Numbered from the stretch's first letter, positions 31,573-40,558 are shown. The stretch: DNA of 64,000 nt from Saccharopolyspora_D taberi (GCF_039534165.1 NZ_BAAAUX010000019.1:124001-188000); one strand, 5' to 3'. The notes: generated by a model not told the origin, from the sequence alone. Numbers and translations are program-made.

Positions 31573-32868
31573 GTGTCCGAGGAAGTTGATGTCGTTGTGG
31601 TCGGTGGTGGGGTCGCCGGACTGATCGCGGCTCGGGAGCTGGGCCGGAAGGGTTTGCGCGTCCTGGTGCTGGAGGCCAGGGATCGGCTGGGCGGGCGGGT
31701 GTGGACTGATCACCGGCTGGGTCGTGATCTGGAGATCGGTGGGACGTGGTTGCACTGGGTGCAGCCGCACGCCTGGGCCGAGGTCACCCGCTACGGCCTG
31801 GAGGTCACCCGCGGCCCTCGGCCCGAGGAGGCGTACTGGCTGGCCGGGGACGAGGTCCGCAGGGGCACGCTCGACGAGTTCATGGAACTGATCGATCCGG
31901 GCATGCGGCGGCTCCTGGCCGAGACGATGCGGTGGATTCCCCGCCCGGACCGGCCGCTGTCGGAACCCGGTCTGGCCTCTGTGGACGGTTTCACCGTTCA
32001 GGACCGGCTTGACGCGCTGGATTTGCCGGTGGAGGAGTACCGGGCGAACGAGGCCGCGTGGGTGGGGCACTTCAACGCGCCACTACAGGACGGGGCGTTC
32101 GCCAGCGCGCTGCGCTGGACCGCGGCCACCGCCGGCTCGTGGCACCTCATGCACGAAGCCTCAGCAGTGTTCCGGCTGGCTGCGGGGACCCGGTCGCTGG
32201 TCGAGGCGATCGTCGCCGACACCCACGCCGACATCCGCACCGGAACCGAAGTCCGCCGCATCGAGCACGATCCGGATGGTGCGGTGGTGACCACTGTGGC
32301 GGGTTCCCGGATCACCGCGCAGCGGGTGGTGTTGACGTTGCCGCAGAACCTCCTCGGCGACCTGGACATCAGCCCCTCCCTGTGTCCGGAGAAGCGTGCG
32401 GCGAGCGAGGAGAAGACCGCCTCGCGGGGTGTGAAGGTCTGGATCCGCGTGCGGGGCCCGATCACACCGTTCTTCGCGTATTCCTCGGCCGCTCATCCGT
32501 TGTCGGTGGTGCGCACCGAGTTCCTCGGCACAGACGACGCCGTGCTGGTCTCCTTCGGCGCCGACTCACGCCGCATCTCACCTCACGACCTCAACGCCGT
32601 GAGCGAGGCACTGCGGGTCTGGCGCGACGACCTGGAGGTCCTGGAAGTCACCGGCCACGACTGGATGGCCGACCCGCACTCCCGGGAAACCTGGCTGATG
32701 CAACGGCCGCACCAGCTCACCCGCTACCTCGAAGCCCAGCAACAACCCGAGGGCGTCCTGCACTTCGCCAGCAGCGACACCGCCAACCTGTGGGCGGGCT
32801 TCATCGACGGCGCCATCGAAAGCGGACACCGCGCCGCCCGCGACATCACCACCGGCCTGACCACCTGA
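31573..32868 (+). CDS. Flavin-containing monoamine oxidase family protein
   Basis: About 431 residues from GTG 31573, chosen because AAGGAG lies ten bases ahead and the alternative ATG at 31531 overlaps the operator. The FAD-binding GxGxxG is VVVGGGVAGLIAARELGRKG, followed by the LEARDRLGGRVWTD signature and, near the C-terminus, the second FAD contact SDTANLWAGFIDGAIESGHRAA. Family members oxidise primary or secondary amines to imines/aldehydes, releasing H2O2. First gene of an operon with the flavin reductase (42 bases) and the semialdehyde dehydrogenase (36 bases). The amine substrate is unknown. Confidence 0.88.
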   Translation: MSEEVDVVVVGGGVAGLIAARELGRKGLRVLVLEARDRLGGRVWTDHRLGRDLEIGGTWLHWVQPHAWAEVTRYGLEVTRGPRPEEAYWLAGDEVRRGTLDEFMELIDPGMRRLLAETMRWIPRPDRPLSEPGLASVDGFTVQDRLDALDLPVEEYRANEAAWVGHFNAPLQDGAFASALRWTAATAGSWHLMHEASAVFRLAAGTRSLVEAIVADTHADIRTGTEVRRIEHDPDGAVVTTVAGSRITAQRVVLTLPQNLLGDLDISPSLCPEKRAASEEKTASRGVKVWIRVRGPITPFFAYSSAAHPLSVVRTEFLGTDDAVLVSFGADSRRISPHDLNAVSEALRVWRDDLEVLEVTGHDWMADPHSRETWLMQRPHQLTRYLEAQQQPEGVLHFASSDTANLWAGFIDGAIESGHRAARDITTGLTT

Positions 32869-32910
32869 ACCCACCGATCACCGGCACCCCGACTGGGAGG
32901 GAACCCGATC

Positions 32911-33414
32911 ATGACCACGCCATCCGCAACGATCGAGCCCCGTCACTTCCGGGACGTGATGGGACACCTGCCCACCAGCGTCGTCGTCGTGGCCGGCCGG
33001 GAGGCAGGCACCGGACGACCGGCCGGGCTCGTCGTCGGGACCTTCCAGTCACTGTCGCTGGACCCGCCGCTGGTCACCTTCAGCGTCGCCAACACCTCCA
33101 GCAGCTGGCCCAGAATCCGCCCCACCGGCCACTTCAGCGCCAGCGTCCTGGCCGCCGGGCAGCACGACGTCTGCCGCACCCTGGCCGGCAAGCACGACAA
33201 CAAGTTCGCCGCGCTGGACTGGCACGAATCCACCCACAGCTGCCCGCAGATCACCGGCGCACACGCCTGGATCGACTGCCGGACCGCGCAGGAACTCGAA
33301 GGCGGCGACCACGTCATCGTCATCGCCGAAGTGCAGCGGCTGCAAGCCGGCACCGGCGATCCCCTGATCTTCCACCGCGGCCGCCTCGGCGGGTATCGCG
33401 ATCTCCAGCTCTGA
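32911..33414 (+). CDS. Flavin reductase (HpaC/NtaB-like)
   Basis: 167 residues, standard for the split-barrel NAD(P)H:flavin reductases. The N-terminus has FRDVMGHLPTSVVVVAGRE, then the flavin-binding run VGTFQSLSLDPPLVTFSVAN and the middle FSASVLAAGQHDVCRTLAGK; the end is IFHRGRLGGYRDL. It reduces FMN or FAD that then diffuses to a monooxygenase. The only candidate acceptor in the window is the NtaA-like protein at 28396, which shares the same operator, although it is transcribed from the other strand. Confidence 0.88.
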   Translation: MTTPSATIEPRHFRDVMGHLPTSVVVVAGREAGTGRPAGLVVGTFQSLSLDPPLVTFSVANTSSSWPRIRPTGHFSASVLAAGQHDVCRTLAGKHDNKFAALDWHESTHSCPQITGAHAWIDCRTAQELEGGDHVIVIAEVQRLQAGTGDPLIFHRGRLGGYRDLQL

Positions 33415-33450
33415 CCACCCGCAAGCACGACGAATGAGGGCACCCAGCAC

Positions 33451-34965
33451 ATGACCAACACGTTCGAGCAGGCCGAGCCCGAAGAAACGAACGAGGAGCT
33501 CGAGCGGTGCCTGACCGCGGCAGCCGCGGCGGCCTCGGCCTGGGGACACCAGACCCCGGGCCGGCGCGCGGACGTGCTCACCGCGGTCGCCGACGCACTC
33601 GACGCCGAGACCTCCGCGCTCGTCGAAACGGCCGCGGCCGAGACGGGCCTGTCCGAAGCCCGGCTGACCGGTGAGCTGAAGCGCACGACGGTGCAGCTGC
33701 GCATGTTCGCCGACGTGCTCCGCGACGGCTCGTACCTCCGGGTCGTCCTCGACCGCGCCGACCCCGATTTCGTCCTCGGGCCCCGGCCCGACCTCCGCCG
33801 CGGGCTGATGCCGATCGGCCCGGTGCTCGTGTTCGCGGCGAGCAACTTCCCGTTCGCGTTCTCGGTCGCAGGCGGCGACACCGCCTCCGCCCTCGCCGCC
33901 GGGTGCCCGGTGCTGCTCAAGGCACATCCCGGCCATCCGCGCACTTCGCAGAAGACGGCCGATGTCGTGCGGATGGCTCTCGCCGCGAGCGGTGCTCCGG
34001 AGGGGACGTTCGCGATGATCACCGGCAGGCAGGCCGGAGTGCGGGCGTTGCAGGACCCCCGGGTGGCAGCCGGGGCCTTCACCGGGTCGGTGTCCGGCGG
34101 GCGGGCGTTGTTCGACATCGCCGCGGCCCGTGCGACCCCGATCCCCTTCTACGGCGAGCTCGGCAGCATCAACCCCGTGGTCGTCACCACCGGGGCCGCG
34201 CACGAGCGCGATGACCAGATCGCCCAGGGCTTCGTCGGCTCGTTCACCCTCAGCGCCGGACAGCTGTGCACCAAGCCGGGAATCCTCCTGCTTCCCGAGG
34301 GCACGATCCTCGCGGCGCGCATCGCAGAAGTGGCCGAGCAGGTGGAGCCGACGAGGATGCTCAACGCCAGGATCGTGCAGGCGTACCAGCGGCGCGTCAA
34401 CGAGATCACCGGCGTTCCGGGGGTCAAGGTGCTGGTCAAGGGACGCGAGCAGGCGGCAGGGTCGGGCGTTCCCGCGTACACGCCGACCCTGTTCCACTCG
34501 GGAGCGGCGGAGAACCTGTGCGAACACCCTGTCCTCCTCGAAGAGAACTTCGGCCCCTCCGCCGTGATCGCCGAATACGGCTCCGACGAGGAACTGCACG
34601 CCGTCCTGACCGCCGTGCCGGGAAGCCTGACGGTCACCGTCCAGACCGCCGACGAACCCGACGACGCCGAGCGACACCAGGTGACCCGCCTGGTAGCGCT
34701 GGCAACGGAGCGAGCGGGCCGGATCGTGTTCAACCAGTGGCCCACCGGAGTCGCGGTGACTGCCGCGCAGCACCACAGCGGCCCGTACCCGGCCACCACT
34801 GCCGTCGCGCACACGTCCGTGGGCACCGCGGCGATCGACCGCTTCCTGCGCCCGGTGACCTACCAGAACGCACCGGACTTCGCCCTGCCGCCCGCACTGC
34901 GCGAGTCGAACCCGCTGGATCTGCCCAGAACCCTGGGCGAGGCGGGCACCTCGGCTCGCTGGTAA
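33451..34965 (+). CDS. Alpha-ketoglutarate semialdehyde (2,5-dioxovalerate) dehydrogenase
   Basis: 504 residues. It fits the KGSADH branch of the aldehyde dehydrogenases: RRGLMPIGPVLVFAASNFPFAF, GSVSGGRALFDIAAARATPIPFYGELGS and the catalytic Cys in SAGQLCTKPGI. The reaction oxidises 2,5-dioxopentanoate to 2-oxoglutarate with NAD(P). This intermediate appears at the end of hydroxyproline, pentose/uronate and some heteroaromatic pathways, often after a DapA-family enzyme, which the fusion protein at 25929 provides. Third gene of the amine-oxidase operon. Confidence 0.87.
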   Translation: MTNTFEQAEPEETNEELERCLTAAAAAASAWGHQTPGRRADVLTAVADALDAETSALVETAAAETGLSEARLTGELKRTTVQLRMFADVLRDGSYLRVVLDRADPDFVLGPRPDLRRGLMPIGPVLVFAASNFPFAFSVAGGDTASALAAGCPVLLKAHPGHPRTSQKTADVVRMALAASGAPEGTFAMITGRQAGVRALQDPRVAAGAFTGSVSGGRALFDIAAARATPIPFYGELGSINPVVVTTGAAHERDDQIAQGFVGSFTLSAGQLCTKPGILLLPEGTILAARIAEVAEQVEPTRMLNARIVQAYQRRVNEITGVPGVKVLVKGREQAAGSGVPAYTPTLFHSGAAENLCEHPVLLEENFGPSAVIAEYGSDEELHAVLTAVPGSLTVTVQTADEPDDAERHQVTRLVALATERAGRIVFNQWPTGVAVTAAQHHSGPYPATTAVAHTSVGTAAIDRFLRPVTYQNAPDFALPPALRESNPLDLPRTLGEAGTSARW

Positions 34966-35070
34966 CCGGCTCGTTTCGAGATGTTCGGCCCCCGGGGCGG
35001 GGATCCTGCCCCGGGGGCCTGTCGCTCGCCAGGTACACGGCGAGATCGGTGGGCTGTCCGAAAGAACCCC

Positions 35071-36402
35071 CTACCGATCGCCTGCTGAGCTGATCTCGTT
35101 CAGGTTGCGGCCGACCGTTTCCGGGGCCAGGACCTGGGAGACGGCGCCGCCGACGACGCAGACCCCGGCGGCGATGAGCATCGTGGTCCCCGCGCCGAGC
35201 GCCTGCATGGACCACGGCAGCAGGAACGTGCCCAGGCCGGCGCCGACGCGGCTGACCGCTGTCGCGAACCCGGTTCCGACTCCCCGGATCTCCGTCGGCA
35301 GCACCTCGCCCGGGTACACGCCCGTAAGCGCGGTGCACATCGCGTTGGCGAAGGCGAAGACCAGGAAGCAGGCCAGGATCACCAGCGGCGGCGCCGATGC
35401 CCAAAGCCCGATGACCGCCAGCACCACGGCGCAGACCCACTGCTGGGGAATGGTGAGCTTGCGGCGCCCGATGCGGTCGATTAGCAGGCACGACACGATG
35501 ACGCCCGCGAGTGCCACCCCGTTGACCCCGATCGCACCGACCAGACCGTCCTCCCCGAGGCCGTACTGCGACAGCACGCTCGCGGAGAAGGTCGCGATGG
35601 CGAAGTAGGGCGTCACGGTGCAGAACCAGAACACCGAGATGAACGTGGTGGCCCGCCAGTGCTGCGGCGAGAAGAGCATGCCGAACGTGCCCCGGCGCTG
35701 CTGCTCACCGGTGATGTCGGCGCGGTCGGCGGCGTCCTCGATGTAGGTGTTCGCGATCCGCTCGGCCTCCCGCACGCGGCCCTTGTTCATCAGCCAGCGC
35801 GGTGACTCCGGAACGCCCAGCCTGCCGAGGAACAGGAGCACGGCGGGCAGGGTGCTGGTGCCGAGGACGACCCGCCAGTCCGCGTCGACCGCCATCAGCA
35901 CGTAACCGACGACGAAGGCCGCCACGAATCCGATGTACCAGGCCACTTCGGCGAAGGACATGCACCTGCCGCGGAGGCGGGCGGGCGCGAACTCGGCCAT
36001 GAGCGGCCAGCCGATGGAGTACTCGGCACCGATCGCGACGCCCATCAGCAGCCGCACGAGGAACAGCTGCCAGCTCGAGTCGACGAAGAACTGCAGCACC
36101 GACCCGGCCACGAAGACGGCGAGGTCGGCGGTGAACATCGGCTTGCGGCCGAGCCGGTCCGCGAGCCAGCCGCCGAGCGGGCCACCGGCGAAGATGCCGA
36201 TCAGCGCGGCGGCGCCGATCAGCCCCTCCCCGTAGACCGACATGTTCAGGTCGGTGGTGATCGCGGCGATCACCGGACCGACGATGCCGAGCACGTAGCC
36301 GTCGATGAACATGCCACCGGAGGCGACGACGGTCAGCCTGATCAGGAATCGTTTCCGGTCGACCAGCCTTGGCGCGGGGCTCTCGACTGCGGTGTTGGTC
36401 AC
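35071..36402 (-). CDS. MFS transporter, sugar/aromatic-acid porter type
   Basis: 443 residues with 12 hydrophobic segments. GTG 36402 is chosen because AGGGAGGA lies just upstream; the frame extends further to 36654 without support and through the operator. The MFS signature GGWLADRLGRKPMF follows TM2, and the PESPRWLMNKGRVREAE segment after TM6 is typical of the sugar-porter/MHS type, with a second DRIGRRKLT after TM8. It is the only importer in the IclR-type regulon and is therefore the likely entry route of the unknown substrate. Operator copies lie at 36548 and 36676. Confidence 0.86.
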   Translation of the reverse strand: MTNTAVESPAPRLVDRKRFLIRLTVVASGGMFIDGYVLGIVGPVIAAITTDLNMSVYGEGLIGAAALIGIFAGGPLGGWLADRLGRKPMFTADLAVFVAGSVLQFFVDSSWQLFLVRLLMGVAIGAEYSIGWPLMAEFAPARLRGRCMSFAEVAWYIGFVAAFVVGYVLMAVDADWRVVLGTSTLPAVLLFLGRLGVPESPRWLMNKGRVREAERIANTYIEDAADRADITGEQQRRGTFGMLFSPQHWRATTFISVFWFCTVTPYFAIATFSASVLSQYGLGEDGLVGAIGVNGVALAGVIVSCLLIDRIGRRKLTIPQQWVCAVVLAVIGLWASAPPLVILACFLVFAFANAMCTALTGVYPGEVLPTEIRGVGTGFATAVSRVGAGLGTFLLPWSMQALGAGTTMLIAAGVCVVGGAVSQVLAPETVGRNLNEISSAGDR

Positions 36403-36546
36403 CAGCTTGTTCCTCCCTGGCGAAGCGCCCGCGGTACGGGTGCGCACGCTGACGGCGCCCCCGTCCCGACCTGCGGGCGAGGTTGTGGGGACGTGCTGCA
36501 ACACGGCGACGACCAGATCCGTATCGGGTACCCAAACCTGATCTAT

Positions 36547-36565
36547 GCGTTCATCATGTGAACGC
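36547..36565. promoter_or_regulatory. Operator copy 4 (GCGTTCA-N5-TGAACGC)
   Basis: The best copy: perfect 7-bp arms GCGTTCA and TGAACGC with centre tcatg, 145 bases before the MFS start. Confidence 0.75.
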
Positions 36566-36675
36566 AGTGACCAGTAACTGTGGCAGAGGCCATGTAGTGC
36601 GTCAAGGCTTCGGGCGGACCAGCGGACATTGACAGCCTGAGCCACCCGACTCACACTTGTTCATAACGAACAGAT

Positions 36676-36692
36676 CGTTCATTATGCAAACA
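36676..36692. promoter_or_regulatory. Operator copy 5, partial
   Basis: CGTTCATTATGCAAACA matches the left arm and spacing of the other copies but has AAAC in place of GAAC. It is close to the GTTC-N5-GAAC inversion at 36659-36671, forming a compound site between the MFS and IclR genes. Confidence 0.5.
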
Positions 36693-36799
36693 CCTCATGA
36701 CACAGGAGGGACTTCAAGGCCCCCAGCGCCAGCCGCGCGACAGCAGCGAACCCCAAACGCCATGAACTGGATACGGCTGGACCTGCTATCCGCCCGTTG

Positions 36800-36816
36800 C
36801 GTCCACTAAGTGAACG
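36800..36816. promoter_or_regulatory. Operator copy 6, IclR autoregulation
   Basis: CGTCCACTAAGTGAACG has one mismatch to CGTTCA-N5-TGAACG. It lies 76 bases upstream of the IclR ATG, where autorepression would act. Confidence 0.6.
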
Positions 36817-36891
36817 CGACTGTTAGCCTGGACGTAGGGCACGGCTCCGCGTGCCCGCGAGCGTTCCGAGGCAGCAGGAGGCGGAAGCAGA

Positions 36892-37686
36892 ATGGGCGAC
36901 GCGCCCGAGCGCACGGAGATGGCCAACAAGTCGGTGACCAAGGCCGTCCGCCTGCTGCGCGAGCTGGCCGCCCAGCCGCGCACCGGCGCCACCGCCACCA
37001 CCCTCGCCAAGGCCGCGGGCCTGAGCAGGCCCACCGCCTTCCGGCTGCTCTACAGCCTTGAGCAGAGCGGCCTGGTCGACCGCATCGACACCAACTACGT
37101 CCTCGGCTGGGAACTCGCCCGGCTCGGCCGCCGCGCCGACCCGTACGCGGGCCTGGTGGCCCACGCGCAGCCGGTGCTGCAGGAACTGGCGGACAAGTTC
37201 AACGAGTCGGTCACGCTCTCCGTGCCGAACGCCCAGGACGGGCTCGACCTGGTCGCCGAGGCCGCGGGATCCCACGTGGTCGGCATCGTGTCCCGCAACA
37301 TGGTCGGCCAGCGCTACCCCATGCACGCGAGCTCCACCGGCAAGGTGCTGCTCGCCGAGCAGTCCCCCGAACGGCTGCGCACGATGCTTCCCGACGAGCT
37401 CGAAGCGTTCACCCCGTACACCATCACCGACCGGACGGCGCTGCTCAAGGAACTCGAGCAGGTCCGGGAGCAGGGCTTCGCGATCATCGACAACGAGCTC
37501 GAGCACGAGCTCCTCTCGCTGTCGCGCCCGATCCGGGACAGCGCCGGAACCCTCGTGGCGATCCTGACCCTCAACGGCCCGCGCAGCCGGTTCGGCCGGG
37601 CGCAGATCCCCGAAGCCCTGCAGCAGATGCAGCGGACCGCTGACCAGCTGACCGAGCTGTTCTGGCGCGACTCGACCTCCGGCTGA
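36892..37686 (+). CDS. IclR-family transcriptional regulator
   Basis: 264 residues with AGGAGG ahead of the ATG. The N-terminal winged helix (about 12-75) contains SVTKAVRLLRELAAQ and ATTLAKAAGLSRPTAFRLLYSLEQSGLV; the C-terminal IclR effector domain (about 85-255) has YPMHASSTGKVLLAE and GFAIIDNELEHELLSLSRPI. IclR proteins usually repress nearby catabolic operons until an aromatic or organic-acid inducer binds. Six copies of one palindrome surround the units of this locus, one of them before this gene, which makes it the obvious local regulator. Confidence 0.9.
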   Translation: MGDAPERTEMANKSVTKAVRLLRELAAQPRTGATATTLAKAAGLSRPTAFRLLYSLEQSGLVDRIDTNYVLGWELARLGRRADPYAGLVAHAQPVLQELADKFNESVTLSVPNAQDGLDLVAEAAGSHVVGIVSRNMVGQRYPMHASSTGKVLLAEQSPERLRTMLPDELEAFTPYTITDRTALLKELEQVREQGFAIIDNELEHELLSLSRPIRDSAGTLVAILTLNGPRSRFGRAQIPEALQQMQRTADQLTELFWRDSTSG

Positions 37687-37719
37687 CCGGGCGTCGGCCA
37701 ACTGGTTAGGCTCTCGGGC

Positions 37720-38517
37720 ATGCCGGACACGCAGTACGAAGACCTGCTCCGCCACGTGCTCGACACGGGAGCCCGCAAGCAGGACCGAACCGGCACGGGT
37801 ACGCGGTCGATCTTCGGGCATCAGCTGCGCTACCGGCTGGCCGACGGATTCCCGCTGATCACGACGAAGAAGGTCCACTTCCGCTCGATCGCCTACGAGC
37901 TGCTCTGGTTCCTGCGCGGCGACGCCAACGTCAGCTGGCTGCGGGAGCACGGCGTCACGATCTGGGACGAGTGGGCGGCGCCGGACGGTGACCTCGGTCC
38001 GATCTACGGCGTGCAGTGGCGGTCGTGGCCGACCCCGGACGGCGGGCACATCGACCAGATCAGCGAGGTGCTGCGCACGCTGCGCGAGAACCCGGACTCC
38101 CGGCGGATCATCGTCTCCGCCTGGAACGTCGCCGACATCCCGCGGATGGCGCTGCCGCCGTGCCACGCGCTCTTCCAGTTCTACGTCGCCGACGGCGAGC
38201 TGTCCTGCCAGCTGTACCAGCGCAGCGCGGACCTGTTCCTCGGCGTGCCGTTCAACATCGCCAGCTACGCGCTGCTGACCCACATGATCGCCGAGCAGGT
38301 GGGCCTGCGCGTCGGTGACTTCGTCTGGACCGGAGGCGACTGCCACATCTACGACAACCACGAGGAGCAGGTCCGCACGCAGCTCGCGCGCCAGGCGCGG
38401 CCGTTCCCCGCGCTGAGCCTCAAGGCGGCGGACAGCCTGTTCGACTACACCTACGAGCACTTCGAGCTCGACGGCTACGACCCGCACCCCGGCATCAAGG
38501 CGCCGGTGGCGGTGTGA
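37720..38517 (+). CDS. thyA: Thymidylate synthase
   Basis: 265 residues, the usual length. The N-terminal Arg is in LDTGARKQDRTGTGTRSIFG, the folate/substrate contacts include LRGDANVSWLREHGVTIWDEW, and the nucleophile is Cys in LPPCHALFQFYV, followed by QRSADLFLGVPFNIASYALL. It methylates dUMP to dTMP with methylene-tetrahydrofolate, releasing dihydrofolate. The next gene, folA, overlaps its stop and regenerates tetrahydrofolate, the classic pairing. Confidence 0.97.
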   Translation: MPDTQYEDLLRHVLDTGARKQDRTGTGTRSIFGHQLRYRLADGFPLITTKKVHFRSIAYELLWFLRGDANVSWLREHGVTIWDEWAAPDGDLGPIYGVQWRSWPTPDGGHIDQISEVLRTLRENPDSRRIIVSAWNVADIPRMALPPCHALFQFYVADGELSCQLYQRSADLFLGVPFNIASYALLTHMIAEQVGLRVGDFVWTGGDCHIYDNHEEQVRTQLARQARPFPALSLKAADSLFDYTYEHFELDGYDPHPGIKAPVAV

Positions 38518-38972
38518 TCGGGCTCATCTGGGCGCAGGCGACGAACGGCGTCATCGGCCGCGACGGCACGATGCCCTGGCACCTGCCCGAGGACCTGAAG
38601 CATTTCCGCTCCGTGACCGCGGGCGCGACCGTGCTCATGGGCCGCCGCACGTGGGAGTCGCTGCCGCCGCGGTTCCGGCCGCTGCCGGGCCGTCGCAACC
38701 TCGTGCTCTCGCGCACGCCGCAGGAGGGCGCCGAGACCTTCGCCGACCTGCCGCAGGCGCTCGGCGCGGTGTCCGGGGACGTGTGGGTGATCGGCGGTGC
38801 GGCGGTGTACCGGGCCGCGCTGCCGCTCGCGGACCGGATCGTGGTCACCGAGATCCAGGAGTCTTTCGAAGGGGACACCTACGCGCCCGAGGTGGGACGC
38901 GAGCCGGACTCCGTCGGGCCCTGGCAGGAGTCGTCGACCGGGCTGCACTACCGGTTCCTCACCTGGGGCTGA
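38514..38972 (+). CDS. folA: Dihydrofolate reductase
   Basis: 152 residues from a GTG that overlaps the thyA TGA (GTGTGA), so translation is coupled. The enzyme signature is IWAQATNGVIGRDGTMPWHL with the catalytic acidic residue in PEDLKHFR; NADPH contacts are in VLMGRRTWESLP and VWVIGGAAVYRAAL. It reduces the dihydrofolate produced by ThyA. A strong hairpin ends the transcript directly after the stop codon. Confidence 0.96.
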   Translation: MIGLIWAQATNGVIGRDGTMPWHLPEDLKHFRSVTAGATVLMGRRTWESLPPRFRPLPGRRNLVLSRTPQEGAETFADLPQALGAVSGDVWVIGGAAVYRAALPLADRIVVTEIQESFEGDTYAPEVGREPDSVGPWQESSTGLHYRFLTWG

Positions 38973-38976
38973 GATC

Positions 38977-39017
38977 GGCGGGCAACGGGAGCCGCGAGCG
39001 GACTCCCGTTCCCCGCC
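38977..39017. terminator. Bidirectional terminator after folA
   Basis: Inner arms AACGGGAG and CTCCCGTT (8 bp) are extended by outer arms GGCGGG and CCCGCC across a single C/C mismatch, with an 11-nt loop. It begins four bases after the folA stop and ends just before the stop of the convergent transpeptidase gene. Confidence 0.75.
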
Positions 39018-39022
39018 GGGCT

Positions 39023-39490
39023 TCAGGCCACGACCTGAACCTCATCGCCCGGGTTGAGGCGGTCGAAGAAGACCTGGGACGACTTCTTCGACAGGTGGAC
39101 GCATCCCGCGGACATCTCGGTGAGGCTGCCCTGGTGGAAGGCGATACCGCCGGGCGCGAAGAACACCGAGTTCGGCATCGGGGCGTTGAACTCCCCGCTG
39201 ACGTGGTCCTTGTCCTTCCACTCCACGCGGAAAGTTCCGGTCGGAGTGGGAGTTTCGGGACGTCCCCCGAGCGCGGACGCCTCCCCGTAGTACACCTGCC
39301 CGTCCCGCACCAACCAGGCGCGCTGCGCCGACAGGCTGACGCACGCCTTGGCGGTCACCGTGCACGGCGTTCCCGGCACGAGCGGCGGGGCGTCAGGGGT
39401 CGACTCGGCCAGCGCGGCCGTACCCGACCCCAGCAGCGAACCCATGACCAGCGCGGCGGTCACGGTCGATTTCGTCCCAATGCTCAGCAT
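39023..39490 (-). CDS. Secreted L,D-transpeptidase (YkuD type)
   Basis: 155 residues from the ATG at 39490, with GGGAAGG upstream; the frame is open beyond it but not coding-like. A signal peptide (LSIGTKSTVTAALVMGSLLG, cleavage near ALAES) is followed by the YkuD domain: AWLVRDGQVYYGEASALGG, TPTGTFRVEWKDKDHVSGEF, the active-site His in FHQGS and Cys in MSAGCVHL. The family makes 3-3 cross-links in peptidoglycan or attaches proteins to it. The usual GCVR is GCVH here, a mild deviation. It is a single gene. Confidence 0.85.
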   Translation of the reverse strand: MLSIGTKSTVTAALVMGSLLGSGTAALAESTPDAPPLVPGTPCTVTAKACVSLSAQRAWLVRDGQVYYGEASALGGRPETPTPTGTFRVEWKDKDHVSGEFNAPMPNSVFFAPGGIAFHQGSLTEMSAGCVHLSKKSSQVFFDRLNPGDEVQVVA

Positions 39491-39588
39491 TTCTGCCTTC
39501 CCGTCCGGATCTGTTCTTCTGCAACCGGGAACCGAGTTCCCGCTTGTGCAGACGCGCAGCTCCGCCGGGTCGTTGCCACGCGACCGGG

Positions 39589-40362
39589 TCAGCCGCCGAT
39601 CTGCTGGTTGATCCAGTCCGCGTAGGCGGTCACGTCGGTCCAGATCCCGGTGCCGGACGAGCACTTCGGGTTCCCGTCGCCGTCCCGGCTGGTGGCTCCG
39701 ATGAGTTGCCACTCACCGGGGCGGCCCACCACCTGGGGCCCGCCGGAGTCGCCGAAGCAGCCCATCGCGTCGGGCGTGTCGCTGTCGGTGCACAGCTCCG
39801 TGTTGCCGTCGAAGTCCGTGCACTGGGCGTCGTCCACCAGCTTGGTGTCCAGCTCCTGGAGCGTGACCGGCGCCTCCGGGCACTGCTGCTGGTCGTCGCA
39901 GGTCATGCCCCAACCGAGGATGCGACTGGCGGTGCCCGCCTCACCGGAGCCCGGTGCGATCGCGATCGGCTTCTGCTCGACGGCGTGGTCCAGCTTGAGC
40001 AGCGCGATGTCCCCGCCGGGATCCGCACCGTTCTGGTAGTCCGGGTGGACGATGCTCTCGACGACCTTGGCCTCGGAGCCGCCGGTGGTGCGGTCGGTGC
40101 TGCCGATCCGCGCCGTGAGCCCGTCCGGCGCACCAACGCAGTGCGCGGCCGTGACCACCCAGTCCGGCCGGATCAGGCTGCCACCGCAGTGGTGCTGCCC
40201 GCCCTGCTGGAGCGACACCATGAACGAGTAGTTCTCGGTGGCGTCGTGGCCACCGATGATGAACGGCTCGGTGTCCGCGGAAGCCACCGAACCGGGTAAG
40301 GCCAGGGCTGCTCCGGCAAGGAGCCCACCGACCATGGACAGCGTTCGTCGTGCACCAGGCAT
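39589..40362 (-). CDS. Secreted trypsin-like serine protease (S1)
   Basis: 257 residues. A signal peptide (RRTLSMVGGLLAGAALALPG, cleavage near ASA) is followed directly by FIIGGHDA, resembling the mature N-terminus IIGG, so there is little or no propeptide. The triad is His in VTAAHCVG, Asp in DIALLKL and Ser in GCFGDSGGP. Six cysteines can form three disulfides. An Asp six residues before the Ser (PDAMGCFGDSGG) suggests trypsin-like Arg/Lys specificity. It stands alone, convergent with nothing obvious, and is probably an extracellular nutritional protease. Confidence 0.92.
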   Translation of the reverse strand: MPGARRTLSMVGGLLAGAALALPGSVASADTEPFIIGGHDATENYSFMVSLQQGGQHHCGGSLIRPDWVVTAAHCVGAPDGLTARIGSTDRTTGGSEAKVVESIVHPDYQNGADPGGDIALLKLDHAVEQKPIAIAPGSGEAGTASRILGWGMTCDDQQQCPEAPVTLQELDTKLVDDAQCTDFDGNTELCTDSDTPDAMGCFGDSGGPQVVGRPGEWQLIGATSRDGDGNPKCSSGTGIWTDVTAYADWINQQIGG

Positions 40363-40558
40363 TCGCGCCCCCTCGTAGATCGACTGCGTTCGCGAAGTCG
40401 ACCTTATTCACCCAGCGCGTTGCCGGGCATCAGCCGGAAGGCCCGCCTGCTGATCTCCTTTGGTAGGGGGATTTTGACCGTTCAGCCGATTGCGTCCCGA
40501 CCGAATGGCCGACCTGGAACGAACGAGCACCCCTCACCCGTCCGTTCGGACAGTTGCG

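Larger units (their letters stand above)
36403..36891. other. Divergent control region of the MFS and IclR genes
   Basis: 489 bases with lower GC than the surroundings. They hold at least three operator copies (36547-36565, 36676-36692, 36800-36816) and a related GTTC-N5-GAAC inversion at 36659-36671. No gene is supported. Confidence 0.6.

Noticed and set aside
33049..34812. Minus-strand frame of 587 codons
   Set aside because: Antisense to the flavin reductase and semialdehyde dehydrogenase; the composition is that of a shadow frame.
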